A stretch of DNA of 48,269 nucleotides. Origin: an uncultured Scytonema sp. (lineage in GTDB: Bacteria > Cyanobacteriota > Cyanobacteriia > Cyanobacteriales > Nostocaceae). This document shows, one piece after another, positions 35,128-44,155 of this stretch; the first letter of the stretch is position 1; every line of letters begins with the position of its first letter. The notes beneath the pieces are model-generated. The model made no database searches. It was given only the letters and a program-made list of their open reading frames with translations, and was not told where the DNA came from. Both the position numbers and the translations under genes were made by a program. Location of the stretch: positions 1 through 48,269 of the forward strand of contig CALMVQ010000283.1 in NCBI GenBank assembly GCA_937873135.1, written 5' to 3'.

Positions 35128-35892
35128 TTTGTTTCAACTCAGACTTCAACTCAAGTCTTTTTTAGGTATTTGTCGCTAGTATTTGAAAAGTCATTTGTTT
35201 TTGTTGGCTAGTTTTTCTTGACAAATCAAGAGTGAAAGTTCCTGGCTAGGGCATGTGAGAACCATCATTCGCATTGGCTCCCGAGGACGAGTTTCATAAT
35301 TAAGCAAAGCAAGTCTATGGAGTGTAGCTTAGGACTTAGGACATAATACTTAATAATGTAAAATATCATCAACTTATAAATTTAAAGCAAACTATACAAA
35401 TCTCTCTTTAAGGATAATAATGCTAATGCACGAATGCTATTGCACTTTTTTTCGTTAAAATCGTCATCTATTGCATGTCTTTAGTAATTTGGTGAACAAT
35501 TGTTACAAGTAAGTCTGTGATTTATCTTTGGTGACATTTTTTCAGCTATGCAGTTATGCTGCTACGAGCCCACGCGCTTTTAGGAGTGGGATTGAAACAA
35601 TGACGCGCTCTTTATGCCCACGTTGCGCGTCTCGAAATACATTTTTATTCTTTTGGTGGGCATTACTCACCTGAAGCTCTGGGGAAGGAAGCTTCCGCCC
35701 CCAAGACTTCACGTGAAGCTCGTGCCTTGGGAATCTTCCTATCGGCATTCACACGAATGTCAGATTTTTAGGAAATTTGCCTTCAGCCGGATGCCCGTGA
35801 CTCATAGCTGCTTTTCTTTGTCAGAGTAGATCGGTATAAGCTATTTTTAGCTGACTACTGACTCCTACTTATGTATTAAATGCTTAACATCT
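35128..35892. other. Gene-free divergent interval between glycosyltransferase genes
   Basis: 765 bases between the divergent GT-C and GT2-GtrA genes; both promoters must be here. The left two thirds are AT-rich. The segment 35570-35760 is GC-richer with palindromic pieces (GCCCAC and GTGGGC near 35616-35667, GGAAGCTTCC around 35690), resembling dispersed small repeats. Short ORFs there on both strands look like chance. Confidence 0.45.
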
Positions 35893-35907
35893 GTGCCACT
35901 TCTTTCA

Positions 35908-37137
35908 ATGAGTATCATCGAACCTAATTCACTTTTGTCCGTACCAACTGGTTTATTGCGAGTTTCTCAATCGCTCGGTAGTCGAACCATAATGTTTTCT
36001 TTAGTAATTCCGACTTACAAAGAGCGTGACAATATTGAGAAAGTTGTCAAGACATTGAGCAATTTGCTAGATGAGTCTATTCCAGGAGACTATGAACTGA
36101 TTGTAGTAGACGATGATAGTCCCGATGGCACTTGGGAAGTTGCACAATCCTTAATGCCAGAATACCCTCAGTTGCGGGTTATGCGACGTCAAGATGAACG
36201 GGGACTTTCCTCAGCAGTGATTCGCGGTTGGCAGGTAGCGTCAGGACGTATTTTAGGAGTGATTGATGGGGATTTGCAGCATCCACCACATGTCCTGTTA
36301 CAAATGTTAGATGCTGTCGGACAGAGAGCCGATTTGGCAGTCGCCAGTCGCCATGTGGATGGCGGTGGGGTTAGTAGCTGGAGTTTTATCAGACGTTTCT
36401 TGTCTCGTGGTGCTCAACTACTGGGATTAATTATTTTACCAGGAGTACTTGGCAGAGTTTCTGACCCAATGAGTGGTTATTTTCTAGTACGTCGAACTGC
36501 AATTGCTGATGTGACTCTCAATCCGATAGGATACAAAATACTGCTTGAAGTTGTCGGGCGGGGATCTGTAGGCGAAATTGCGGAAGTTGGTTATGTATTT
36601 TGTGAGCGCACAGAGGGTGAAAGTAAGGTGACATGGAAGCAATATGTGGAGTACATACACCATTTAATACGCTTGCGGCTTTCCACAGGGCAGCTGGGAA
36701 AACTGAGTCAGCATATTGGTGGTTTTCCTATTGGTCGCTTTCTCCGCTTTGGCTTGGTAGGACTGAGTGGGTTATTTGTGGATATGGTGGTGCTTTACTT
36801 GCTACATGATCCAACAACTTTGAGTCTGCCCTTGACTCGCAGCAAAATTATTTCCGGTGAAATTGCTATTATCAATAATTTCTTTTGGAATGATAGCTGG
36901 ACTTTTGCTGATGTCACCATGCAACAGCAGGAATGGCGTCAGCGCCTGAAGCGGTTTTTAAAATTTAATCTGATTTGCCTTGCCGGACTAGTATTAAATG
37001 TACTGGTACTAAATTTGGTGTTTCATTATATTATTCGCAATAGCTATATTGCTAACCTGATTGCAATTGCATCTGTTACAATCTGGAACTTCTGGATTAA
37101 TCTCAAACTCAGTTGGCGAGTTACTCAAGTCAAATAG
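35908..37137 (+). CDS. GT2-GtrA fusion: polyprenyl-phosphate glycosyltransferase
   Basis: Protein of 409 residues from the ATG at 35908 (frame open from a GTG at 35893; an ATG at 35992 directly before the GT2 core is also possible). The first domain is a family 2 glycosyltransferase of the dolichol-phosphate mannose synthase type: FSLVIPTYKERDNIEKVVKTL, VVDDDSPDGTWEVA and IDGDLQHPPHVL with the metal-binding DxD-like Asp residues. From about residue 275 a GtrA domain with four helices follows (FLRFGLVGLSGLFVDMVVLYLL, NNFFWNDSWTF). It likely makes a polyprenyl-phosphate sugar and helps flip it, supplying the neighbouring GT-C enzymes. Confidence 0.92.
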   Translation: MSIIEPNSLLSVPTGLLRVSQSLGSRTIMFSLVIPTYKERDNIEKVVKTLSNLLDESIPGDYELIVVDDDSPDGTWEVAQSLMPEYPQLRVMRRQDERGLSSAVIRGWQVASGRILGVIDGDLQHPPHVLLQMLDAVGQRADLAVASRHVDGGGVSSWSFIRRFLSRGAQLLGLIILPGVLGRVSDPMSGYFLVRRTAIADVTLNPIGYKILLEVVGRGSVGEIAEVGYVFCERTEGESKVTWKQYVEYIHHLIRLRLSTGQLGKLSQHIGGFPIGRFLRFGLVGLSGLFVDMVVLYLLHDPTTLSLPLTRSKIISGEIAIINNFFWNDSWTFADVTMQQQEWRQRLKRFLKFNLICLAGLVLNVLVLNLVFHYIIRNSYIANLIAIASVTIWNFWINLKLSWRVTQVK

Positions 37138-37284
37138 CGAACACAAGGGTAGCTTGCTTTGTCATATGACGACCATGAATTATCTCGTTTATTTGTACTG
37201 ACCTCTTTAAAATTTTCACTTGAACACAAATATACAATCTTACGTCTAGCATCTAAATAAAACAAATTTGTTGATGCCACAGCT

Positions 37285-39090
37285 ATGACCGCTCTACTCC
37301 GTCTCCCCTGGCTTCATCCCTTACTGCTGCTGGTTTGGCTGGTGATTGGCATTGGCTTGCGCTTAACAAACCTGACGGCTAAACCACCTTGGACTGATGA
37401 ATTTTCCACCTTGGTTTTTAGCTTAGGCAATAGTTTTTTGCCAGTACCACTCGATCAAACAATCTCTGTCGATGTTCTCTTGCAACCACTGCAGCCAATA
37501 ACAGCCACTGGGATCAAGGATGTCTGGACACACTTAATAACTGAAAGTAACCACCCGCCACTTTACTTTGTGTTAGCTCACTGGTGGATGCAGTTATTTC
37601 CCACAGAAGGAGGTTTAGTTTCCTTGTGGGGAGCACGATCTCTTGCTGCTCTTTTCGGTGGCGCATCTATCCCAGCGATTTATGCTTTGAGCTGGCTTGC
37701 CTTTCGCTCCCGGCTAGTCAGTCAATTGGCTGCTGCTATGATGGCAACCTCACCCTACAGCATCTTTTTGGCACAAGAAGCGCGTCACTACAGTTTGGCA
37801 ATTTTGTGGGTTATCGCTTCTCTTGCTTGCTTAGTGATTGCTACACGCCACATCCAAAACCGTACTCAGTTACCGATTTGGGTTGTACTCTCTTGGGTGG
37901 GAATTAATGCTTTGGGTATTGCAACTCATTACTTTTTCACCCTTACCCTGTGTGCTGAAGCTTTTGTTTTAATTTTTCTTGGATGGCGAAGAAGAGGGGA
38001 TAAGGGGAGGGGGAACTCGGGATACTCAAAGGGGATTAGAGGGCAAGGGAGAGAGCGGGAGAGCAAAAGAGTTGGGGAAGTAGAAGAAATTTCTTCCCCT
38101 AACCCAATCCCCACTCCCCCATTCTTTTCTCCCTGGTTACGCATCTACGCGGTTGCTGTTGGTACATCTGTAGCAGGATTAGTTTGGTTGCCAGTGTTTT
38201 TACATAGTAAAAATGGGGGGCAATTGACTGAGTGGATTCAAGGTCCACGGGTTGGAATGGCTTGGGTAAGCCCAATATTTCAAGCTTTTGCCGCATGGCT
38301 GACAATGATTTATTTACTACCAGTAGAAGCGTCACAGCTTTCGATTATTATTGCTTCTGGATTAGTCATGTTGGTTTTTCTGATTTGGGGATCACCAATT
38401 TTAGTAAGTGGTTTAAGAGTGCAGCTGAATCAACCACAAAACCGATTGATGACTCAGATTTTTGCTTGGTTCATTATCGGGGCGATCGCTTTATTCTTTA
38501 TCTTTACCTACTTTTTTAATATTGACCTGACACGAGGCGCACGTTATAACTTTGTCTACTTTCCGGCAGTGATAGTTTTAGTTGGGGCAAGTCTCGCAGT
38601 TTGTTGGAACTTCAAAGGCTCGAGCCGAAGATGGGGAATCAGTGGGAAAAAATCTGTAACGATAATTTGGTTGATGGGATTGCTGAGTGCGATCACGGTT
38701 ATTTGCAATCTGGGTTATCAAAAATACTATCGCCCAGATTTGTTTGTGCAATTAATTCAACAAACTTCCCACGTGCCAGTACTGATCTCTACCATTCAGA
38801 AAACTCATGTCCAAATTGGGGAAATGATGGGTGTTGCAAGGGAGTTCAAAATTCATAACTCAACATTCCCATCTCCCCAGTTTCTGCTTTTACATCAAGG
38901 CAAAAATCTTGGTTCTTCCACTACTGCCCTACAAGACATCCTAAAGTTACTGTCACGTCCACTCGATCTATGGTTAGTAAATTTTTATACCAGTATGCCT
39001 ACAGAAGTCAAAAATTGTACTGCTGATACTCACTCCTTGCCAGCAGTAAACGGCTATGAATACAAACTTTATCACTGTCTAGAGAAGTAA
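37285..39090 (+). CDS. GT-C (family 39-like) membrane glycosyltransferase with low-complexity loop
   Basis: Polytopic protein of 601 residues with ten or more helices and the GT-C acidic motif in the first outside loop (KPPWTDEFSTLVFSLG). Family-39-like segments: ESNHPPLYFVLAHWWMQLFP and MMATSPYSIFLAQEARHYSLA. It probably uses the polyprenyl-phosphate sugar made by the GT2-GtrA protein, whose gene ends 147 bases upstream. Odd feature: about residues 233-285 are a charged, Gly/Arg/Glu then Pro/Ser-rich insert encoded by purine-rich repetitive DNA (37989-38130), most likely a repeat that expanded in frame in a loop. The stop codon directly abuts that of the convergent DUF3318 gene. Confidence 0.87.
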   Translation: MTALLRLPWLHPLLLLVWLVIGIGLRLTNLTAKPPWTDEFSTLVFSLGNSFLPVPLDQTISVDVLLQPLQPITATGIKDVWTHLITESNHPPLYFVLAHWWMQLFPTEGGLVSLWGARSLAALFGGASIPAIYALSWLAFRSRLVSQLAAAMMATSPYSIFLAQEARHYSLAILWVIASLACLVIATRHIQNRTQLPIWVVLSWVGINALGIATHYFFTLTLCAEAFVLIFLGWRRRGDKGRGNSGYSKGIRGQGRERESKRVGEVEEISSPNPIPTPPFFSPWLRIYAVAVGTSVAGLVWLPVFLHSKNGGQLTEWIQGPRVGMAWVSPIFQAFAAWLTMIYLLPVEASQLSIIIASGLVMLVFLIWGSPILVSGLRVQLNQPQNRLMTQIFAWFIIGAIALFFIFTYFFNIDLTRGARYNFVYFPAVIVLVGASLAVCWNFKGSSRRWGISGKKSVTIIWLMGLLSAITVICNLGYQKYYRPDLFVQLIQQTSHVPVLISTIQKTHVQIGEMMGVAREFKIHNSTFPSPQFLLLHQGKNLGSSTTALQDILKLLSRPLDLWLVNFYTSMPTEVKNCTADTHSLPAVNGYEYKLYHCLEK

Positions 39091-39693
39091 CTACTCAACA
39101 GTCTTGGGCATACCTACCGACGATAAACCGGCGATCACTCGCAAATTTTGGCAACGAATTAACTCGGTAAAATTTAATGCAGAACGTCCTTCAATCTTTG
39201 GCACTACCTCGATAGCAGATAGTAGATGCTGTGCAGCTTCAGTTTCTGAATAACCTCGCCGTTGAGCTATGCGGATGGCTGTTTCATCCGCTTCTATTTC
39301 TGACTGTTGGGATCGGTTGTTGCGCCAGATGCGAACCATCGCTAACGCACTTAATCCTCCAGCAACAATTATACCGACTGCATCTGCTTGGGTTGATTCT
39401 ACTAATCCGCCTAAAAGGCCAGCCACTGCAATACCCTGATAGATATCGGGCTTAAACCACTTCACTCCCAACAGCCAGCTGACTGTCTGTAGTAGGAGCA
39501 AGTCGCGTTGCGGTTTCGTTAGGCGACGCCACAAATCGAAATTAATATATATTGGTCTGTCTTGACTCCAAGGCAGAGGAAAGGAGACGTCAACTACCTT
39601 TGCCTGCTCCGGTTTACTGACGATTTTTGTCATCATTCTGCCAGAAGCAGGCATAAGATCTATCAAACGGCGAATTTCAACGTTTAGCTCCAT
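39091..39693 (-). CDS. DUF3318-type membrane protein
   Basis: Protein of 200 residues resembling the cyanobacterial DUF3318 family: MELNVEIRRLIDLMPASGRM at the start, FPLPWSQDRPIYINFDLWRRLT, then one or two hydrophobic stretches (GIAVAGLLGGLVEST; AVGIIVAGGLSALAMVRIW) and an acidic ADETAIRIAQRRGYSETEAAQHLLSAIE tail. The combination of a membrane hairpin and an E-x-x-A-D segment hints at distant M48-peptidase-like architecture, but no HExxH is visible. Function unknown. It converges tail-to-tail with the GT-C gene, the two stop codons being adjacent. Confidence 0.8.
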   Translation of the reverse strand: MELNVEIRRLIDLMPASGRMMTKIVSKPEQAKVVDVSFPLPWSQDRPIYINFDLWRRLTKPQRDLLLLQTVSWLLGVKWFKPDIYQGIAVAGLLGGLVESTQADAVGIIVAGGLSALAMVRIWRNNRSQQSEIEADETAIRIAQRRGYSETEAAQHLLSAIEVVPKIEGRSALNFTELIRCQNLRVIAGLSSVGMPKTVE

Positions 39694-39826
39694 ATTAGCT
39701 ATTAGCTATCAGCAACCTGCTATCAATTTTTAGACCTATGCTAAGAATACCTGGTTTATGAAATATCAGCAGAAGTACAAGTCTAACTACTTTGTATAAG
39801 CAATCTTACTTAATAACGAATCACTA

Positions 39827-40093
39827 ATGACAATGAATGTTTTTGCTCCCATACCTCCTGAATGGACGAATGAGGCGATTCACGCTTATGAATTTCACTG
39901 TCCTAACTGTCACTCTAGTAGCCTAGAAGCTCTGTATGTTTGGATGAACAGGCGATCGCCTGTCATGACAGAAGATCGTACTCGCAAATGGCAGGAGTTC
40001 TATCAGTGTCACTGTGGTTGTGTTTGGTGGGCTTGGAGTAGTGATCGTCCACCCACTAATCTATCTCATTCGCCAGATTCTCATCCCACATGA
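39827..40093 (+). CDS. Small zinc-ribbon-like conserved protein
   Basis: Protein of 88 residues. Cys25 and Cys28 (HCPNC) plus Cys61, Cys63 and Cys65 (CHCGC) suggest a small zinc ribbon. The surroundings are aromatic (WKEF-type YQ, VWWAWSS), and the C-terminal tail is Ser/Pro/His-rich. I recognise it as a type of small cyanobacterial hypothetical, not as a named family. It is divergent from the DUF3318 gene and separated from the convergent porin gene by a strong bidirectional terminator, so it is a single-gene transcript. Confidence 0.7.
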   Translation: MTMNVFAPIPPEWTNEAIHAYEFHCPNCHSSSLEALYVWMNRRSPVMTEDRTRKWQEFYQCHCGCVWWAWSSDRPPTNLSHSPDSHPT

Positions 40094-40119
40094 ATAGTAC
40101 CGCGAGTACGGAATTAAAA

Positions 40120-40143
40120 ATGAGAAAAGCTTGACTTGCAGGC
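40120..40143. repeat. 24-bp dispersed repeat, inverted copy at 43870
   Basis: ATGAGAAAAGCTTGACTTGC plus AGGC matches the complement of 43870-43893 with one mismatch (23 of 24), and looser similarity continues on one side (ATTCC then GTACTCG). The copies flank the porin and Crp/Fnr genes in inverted orientation. Confidence 0.7.
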
Positions 40144-40244
40144 AATAAGCAATTCTGTAGACGCGTAGCGGCTTCCCGCAGGGTATGGTTGCTTTATTTC
40201 CGTGATCCTTGTACTAGAAGGAGACTTTCTCCACAATATCTCTA

Positions 40245-40276
40245 AATAAAAGCCCGTCTACGGACGGGCTTTTATT
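40245..40276. terminator. Bidirectional rho-independent terminator
   Basis: A 14-bp perfect stem (AATAAAAGCCCGTC and complement) with a TACG tetraloop. It has an A-run on the left and T-run on the right, so it can stop the zinc-ribbon gene from the left and the porin gene from the right. Confidence 0.95.
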
Positions 40277-40337
40277 GACTTAAGCAATACAAGAGTGTTT
40301 ACTACTCCGCTCGGACTAGTGTAGTTAATTCTCTATT

Positions 40338-42086
40338 TTAGAAAACAAACGTTGTACGCAATGTACCTACGTATTCAGTGTCGTTCCTGTTGCTATTTTC
40401 AGGATTGAAGATGACTATTACACTTGGTGTGACAGAAATATTATTGTTCACTTGGAACTTGTAAAGACCTTCAAGGTGGTATGAGGTGTTGGTATCTCGC
40501 TGCGATCGACTAACTCCATTTGTAGTTACCCGGTATTCGTTGTAACTAACTTTAGGTGGCTGCCCAAAGATGATACCAAGCACATTACCTTGTCTGCCAA
40601 AGTCTTTCAACGCCAAAGTTGCACCATAGTAGTAGGCATCTGCTTCACTACCTCTTCCAACAGTGCCAGGACCGTTGTTTGTTTGAGCGAAGGCGGTTGT
40701 GTATCCTCCCCAACCAGCAAGAACCAACTTAGAACTTGGACTGAAGGTCGCTTCTACACCAAAGTGGTCAGCGCTGGTAGCAGTATTAACACCAAACGGT
40801 GAGTTCGCTAAGGTACTACCTGTATTTTCAAAGAGGCTGACTCCACCACTAGCGTTTTGATAAGTGCGTGCGTAAGTTGCACCAATATTGAAGACTTTAC
40901 TTGGTTTGATACTGATTTGAGCCAAGGCTGAATAATTACCATCGAACAATCCAGTTTTGATGGCAGGGCTGCTCGCTACGTTATTACGTCCACCACCTAG
41001 ATAGCCGACAGAAAAAGTGAAAAATCCGTTGGGATTAAAGGATACTGTTGCACCAGCACCACCTTGACCTTGGCGGTAGATTGGGCTGAAACGACCGTAC
41101 CGTGAGATTGCACCCTTACCACTGCTTGAAAATTCTGGGTTGAAGTTGTTAATGTTTTCCCAATACTCACCCGTGTTAGCGTCAACTTTGATACGCACGG
41201 CGTCAGTTAAGTTGAAAGCATAGTTGATTTTATCTATGGTTACGGCATTATTGTTGGTGAACCCGTCAAATGCCAAGCGGGTTTCGTTAGTCCCTGTTGA
41301 TGTCGTACCGAAGGTAGCATTATTGTTGTTATTAAAGACATTCCCCGCTTGCAAACGAATTTGTAGCAAGTCTTTTCCAGTAAAGCTGGTGTTCAAGCTC
41401 AAACGAATCCGGTCAGCAAAAATGGCGTTGTTGTCTAAGTCAGTTCGACGAGTATTTGGAGCTAAGTTTCTTAGCTGGTTATTTGTCAAACCTGGATTAT
41501 TTCTTAGGGTGCGATCATCCACTGCCCTATTGTTACCGAAAGCATCTGAGATAGCGAAAACCGCTTCTCCAACTAATTTCGTAGTTGTAGAGAACTGATT
41601 TGCTTCCAATTCAGCAGTACGAGCTTCTAAGGCATCCACACGACCGCGTAAAGTTGCTAGTTCGGCGGAAAATTCTTCTTGCAGGCGCTGTAAGGTTGCT
41701 AAATCTTCTTTTTTAACAATGTCAGAAGTCGCTGTCGCAATAAGTTCGTTAACCCGATCCAAACAAGCATTCAAACCAGCAGCAAACTCATAACGGGTCA
41801 TTGCACGATTACCGCGATACGTACCGTTTGGGTAACCAGCGATACATCCGTAACGTTCTACTAAAGATTGTAAGGCTTGGAATGCCCAGTCAGTCGGCTG
41901 GACGTCGGAAAACTGAGAGACCGATGTTACCTGACCCAGATCAGATCCTTGAGATCCTTGAGCTAACTGATTCACTGAAGTTGTCTGCTGGTTAGCTTGA
42001 TCTGCCAACGCGCTTTTACTCACGCAAAATGTAACAGCAAAAACCAATGGACTTAGCTTCAGCACTTTCCACAATAGTCTTGTCAT
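40338..42086 (-). CDS. SLH-domain outer-membrane porin (iron-uptake-porin type)
   Basis: Outer-membrane protein of 582 residues. A signal peptide (about 1-28, ending SALA) precedes an SLH domain (FSDVQPTDWAFQALQSLVERYGCIAGYPNGTYRGNRAMTR split over about 58-100), which anchors to pyruvylated cell-wall polymer. A coiled coil follows (LATLQRLQEEFSAELATLRG, RVDALEARTAELEAN), then an OprB/porin beta-barrel with Asn/Gly/Thr-rich strands ending in Phe (TLRTTFVF), the usual outer-membrane insertion signal. Cyanobacterial relatives are annotated as iron uptake porins because some are needed for ferric iron uptake; general solute diffusion is equally possible here. A Crp/Fnr gene lies 164 bases upstream on the same strand. 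Confidence 0.93.
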   Translation of the reverse strand: MTRLLWKVLKLSPLVFAVTFCVSKSALADQANQQTTSVNQLAQGSQGSDLGQVTSVSQFSDVQPTDWAFQALQSLVERYGCIAGYPNGTYRGNRAMTRYEFAAGLNACLDRVNELIATATSDIVKKEDLATLQRLQEEFSAELATLRGRVDALEARTAELEANQFSTTTKLVGEAVFAISDAFGNNRAVDDRTLRNNPGLTNNQLRNLAPNTRRTDLDNNAIFADRIRLSLNTSFTGKDLLQIRLQAGNVFNNNNNATFGTTSTGTNETRLAFDGFTNNNAVTIDKINYAFNLTDAVRIKVDANTGEYWENINNFNPEFSSSGKGAISRYGRFSPIYRQGQGGAGATVSFNPNGFFTFSVGYLGGGRNNVASSPAIKTGLFDGNYSALAQISIKPSKVFNIGATYARTYQNASGGVSLFENTGSTLANSPFGVNTATSADHFGVEATFSPSSKLVLAGWGGYTTAFAQTNNGPGTVGRGSEADAYYYGATLALKDFGRQGNVLGIIFGQPPKVSYNEYRVTTNGVSRSQRDTNTSYHLEGLYKFQVNNNISVTPSVIVIFNPENSNRNDTEYVGTLRTTFVF

Positions 42087-42232
42087 TTTTTCTCACTCAC
42101 ACCTTACTGGTTGACGACTTAGTACAATTTCCCGAAGTATTTTTTGGAGGTAATGTACTCCCTCGTCAGTATGAATTGTACCAGAATTCACCGCGATTAA
42201 AACAAGTTAACGAGTATACTTTTTCATCCATT

Positions 42233-42270
42233 TATTTAGCAGCTTTTATTTAGCAGCTTTTATTTAGCGA
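42233..42270. repeat. Tandem 14-base repeat over the crp stop codon
   Basis: The unit AGCAGCTTTTATTT occurs about 2.5 times in a row. The last codons and stop of the Crp/Fnr gene (minus strand, ending NKSC) lie inside it, so the repeat has shaped the C-terminus of that protein. Confidence 0.8.
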
Positions 42271-42852
42271 GCGTAAAATAATTCGGCGTTTGTACCTCAG
42301 CAGAGTTCCTTCTTCTTCAAATTGCTGTAAAAGTCGAGTCACAGTTACTCTTGTTGTGTTCAAAACTTCTGCGATTTCTTGATGAGTAACATTAAGATCG
42401 ATCAGCTTGCCTTGTTCTACGTCACGACCAAATTTTTCACTCAGTAAACTCAAAAATAACCACAGGCGCAGAGAAATTGGTTTGCGATGTACTATGCTTA
42501 AGAGTTCTTCTGCTTGTTGAATATGGGATAATAAGGCGTTAACGTCCTGATTCCAAAGATGGGGTGGCACTACACTCACTTCCACACTCGTTAAACATTC
42601 AACTTGATAAGGTTTGACTTTAGATAATGGATAGCCAATAAGATCTCCAGTTCCCCAATATCCAAGAGTAATGAACGTTCCGTCTTCACTCCAGGTTAAA
42701 GTGCGAACCGCTCCCCGTTCAATTCGCCACAGCAAGTCATTACGAGGTGGAATGACTTCACGACGGGTAAAAAGCCTTTGAGGGAGTTGTTCGGCTGTTG
42801 CCGTGCTATCTGACAATACAGAGTTTTGCATATGACTTGTAGAATACGTCAT
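42250..42852 (-). CDS. Crp/Fnr family transcriptional regulator
   Basis: Transcription factor of 200 residues. The N-terminal sensor barrel is visible (LFTRREVIPPRNDLLWRIERGAVR, FITLGYWGTGDLIGYPLS), and the C-terminal winged helix is LNVTHQEIAEVLNTTRVTVTRLLQQFEEEGTL. The barrel is somewhat shorter than in Crp, and no cyclic-nucleotide RxS signature or Fnr cysteines are evident, so the effector is unknown. It sits immediately upstream of the porin gene on the same strand, a plausible regulator-target pair for outer-membrane uptake. It differs clearly from the other Crp/Fnr protein at 7077-7793. Confidence 0.88.
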   Translation of the reverse strand: MTYSTSHMQNSVLSDSTATAEQLPQRLFTRREVIPPRNDLLWRIERGAVRTLTWSEDGTFITLGYWGTGDLIGYPLSKVKPYQVECLTSVEVSVVPPHLWNQDVNALLSHIQQAEELLSIVHRKPISLRLWLFLSLLSEKFGRDVEQGKLIDLNVTHQEIAEVLNTTRVTVTRLLQQFEEEGTLLRYKRRIILRSLNKSC

Positions 42853-42987
42853 TGAAAGTTTTGAACGGGTATAAGCGTTTGATGAATGTAGTTAACTGTA
42901 AAGCTAGTAACGGCACTATTTAGCATCCTGCTCATCATAAATATAGAAATATAGAGCAGCATATAAAATACTTTGATATGTGCAGTG

Positions 42988-43163
42988 GTATTTTCATAAG
43001 AAATAATTATAGTTAAGTGGACTTCATGACTTTTGCATTTTATAATTCATCTAGGAACACATAAGCAGGAAAAGAGTATTTTCATAAGAAATAATTATAG
43101 TTAAGTGGACTTCATGACTTTTGCATTTTATAATTCATCTAGGAACACATAAGCAGGAAAAGC
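42988..43163. repeat. Perfect 88-bp tandem duplication
   Basis: Two adjacent copies (42988-43075 and 43076-43163), identical over the first 87 bases; only the final base differs. The unit begins GTATTTTCATAAG and ends GCAGGAAAAG. Such identity without coding function means a recent duplication or a collapsed/expanded assembly repeat. Confidence 0.97.
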
Positions 43164-43869
43164 GAGTTTTAAAGAGTACACCAGAAGCTTAGAGAATCTC
43201 CTCACATATTTGTATGTAATACGTTTTGTTGCTCTGCTTTCTAAAAATGTGCCTGAAAAATCTTAGTCAAAAAACAGCATCAATCTACAATTCAGATAAA
43301 CTGGAGAGAACGAGTAGGATTAATCGCTAATTGAATTGCATACAGACACGACGAAGGAACTTTACATCAGCCTGATTTGTTTACGTACACCTATCGAGAC
43401 GCACCGTAACAAATCAGCCCAAAAGACTGTTTTCTTGCTTTAAACAGAAAGCGTTGCATCTGTACATACCTGAAATACCCCACAGCCATTAATCAAAAGG
43501 CATTGCAGATCTTGCTGTATGGATAATTGAATTTGTGAGTATCAATTACTCCAAGTTGCATTAATATTGAATTGAGTTTGTCCTTGCGGTTGGTCAAGGG
43601 AGTGCGCCTGACAAATTGGTAAAGCAAGTCTTTTCCAGCGATGTGTCAACTCCGTAAAGGTTTATTAATTACACCAGAGCCCTCAGTTTGATGGCAAATT
43701 ACATTTGCAAGGTCTTTGGCTAACTTTAATATTGCAAGTTTAAGAATAGGTAAGCTTTTATTTAAATGCAAGTTAAATAAAAAATATTTATTTTTAGCCA
43801 GAGATTTTAAGCATTACAGGTTATTACACGCTGTACGGGAATAAAGCTACAATTCATAATTTTTATAAA

Positions 43870-43893
43870 GCCTGTAAGTCAAGCTTTTCTCAT
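43870..43893. repeat. 24-bp dispersed repeat, inverted copy of 40120
   Basis: GCCTGTAAGTCAAGCTTTTC plus TCAT; complement of the copy at 40120-40143 with one mismatch. Together they enclose a 3.8-kb segment with the porin and Crp/Fnr genes. Confidence 0.7.
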
Positions 43894-44155
43894 GTTCCAC
43901 TTTTCATTCCCCGGTAGTAGTACTCGGCTCTTAAAATTAGACTTTGTATTATTAATATTTACCTATTTGTTAAATGGACATAGAAAAGTTACAACAATAA
44001 TTAATTTTAATATATCTATCCTAAGTCGTATTTAATAAATTAATAATGACTTCTTCCCCAGAAGATGACTTACTAAGGAGGCGAGGGGACTCGGGATCCC
44101 CAGAAAGTAGGGATTAAGCGCGACGGGGAGAGAAGATGAATGGCACAAGCAACAA

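Larger units (their letters stand above)
42853..44155. other. Long gene-free interval
   Basis: 1.3 kb without an ORF of note, between the start of the Crp/Fnr gene and the stop of phoU. It contains the Crp promoter on its left, the 88-bp tandem duplication, the inverted copy of the 24-bp repeat at 43870-43893, and otherwise AT-rich sequence. Its size is unusual for this window and leaves room for unrecognised small RNAs. Confidence 0.55.

Noticed and set aside
35554-35829. Small ORFs in the divergent glycosyltransferase gap
   Set aside because: Both strands are open over a palindromic repeat-like region, which explains the frames without a gene.
42988-43163. CRISPR array
   Set aside because: Only two directly adjacent 88-bp copies with no spacers between them; this is a tandem duplication. 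No other repeat-spacer pattern was seen in the window.
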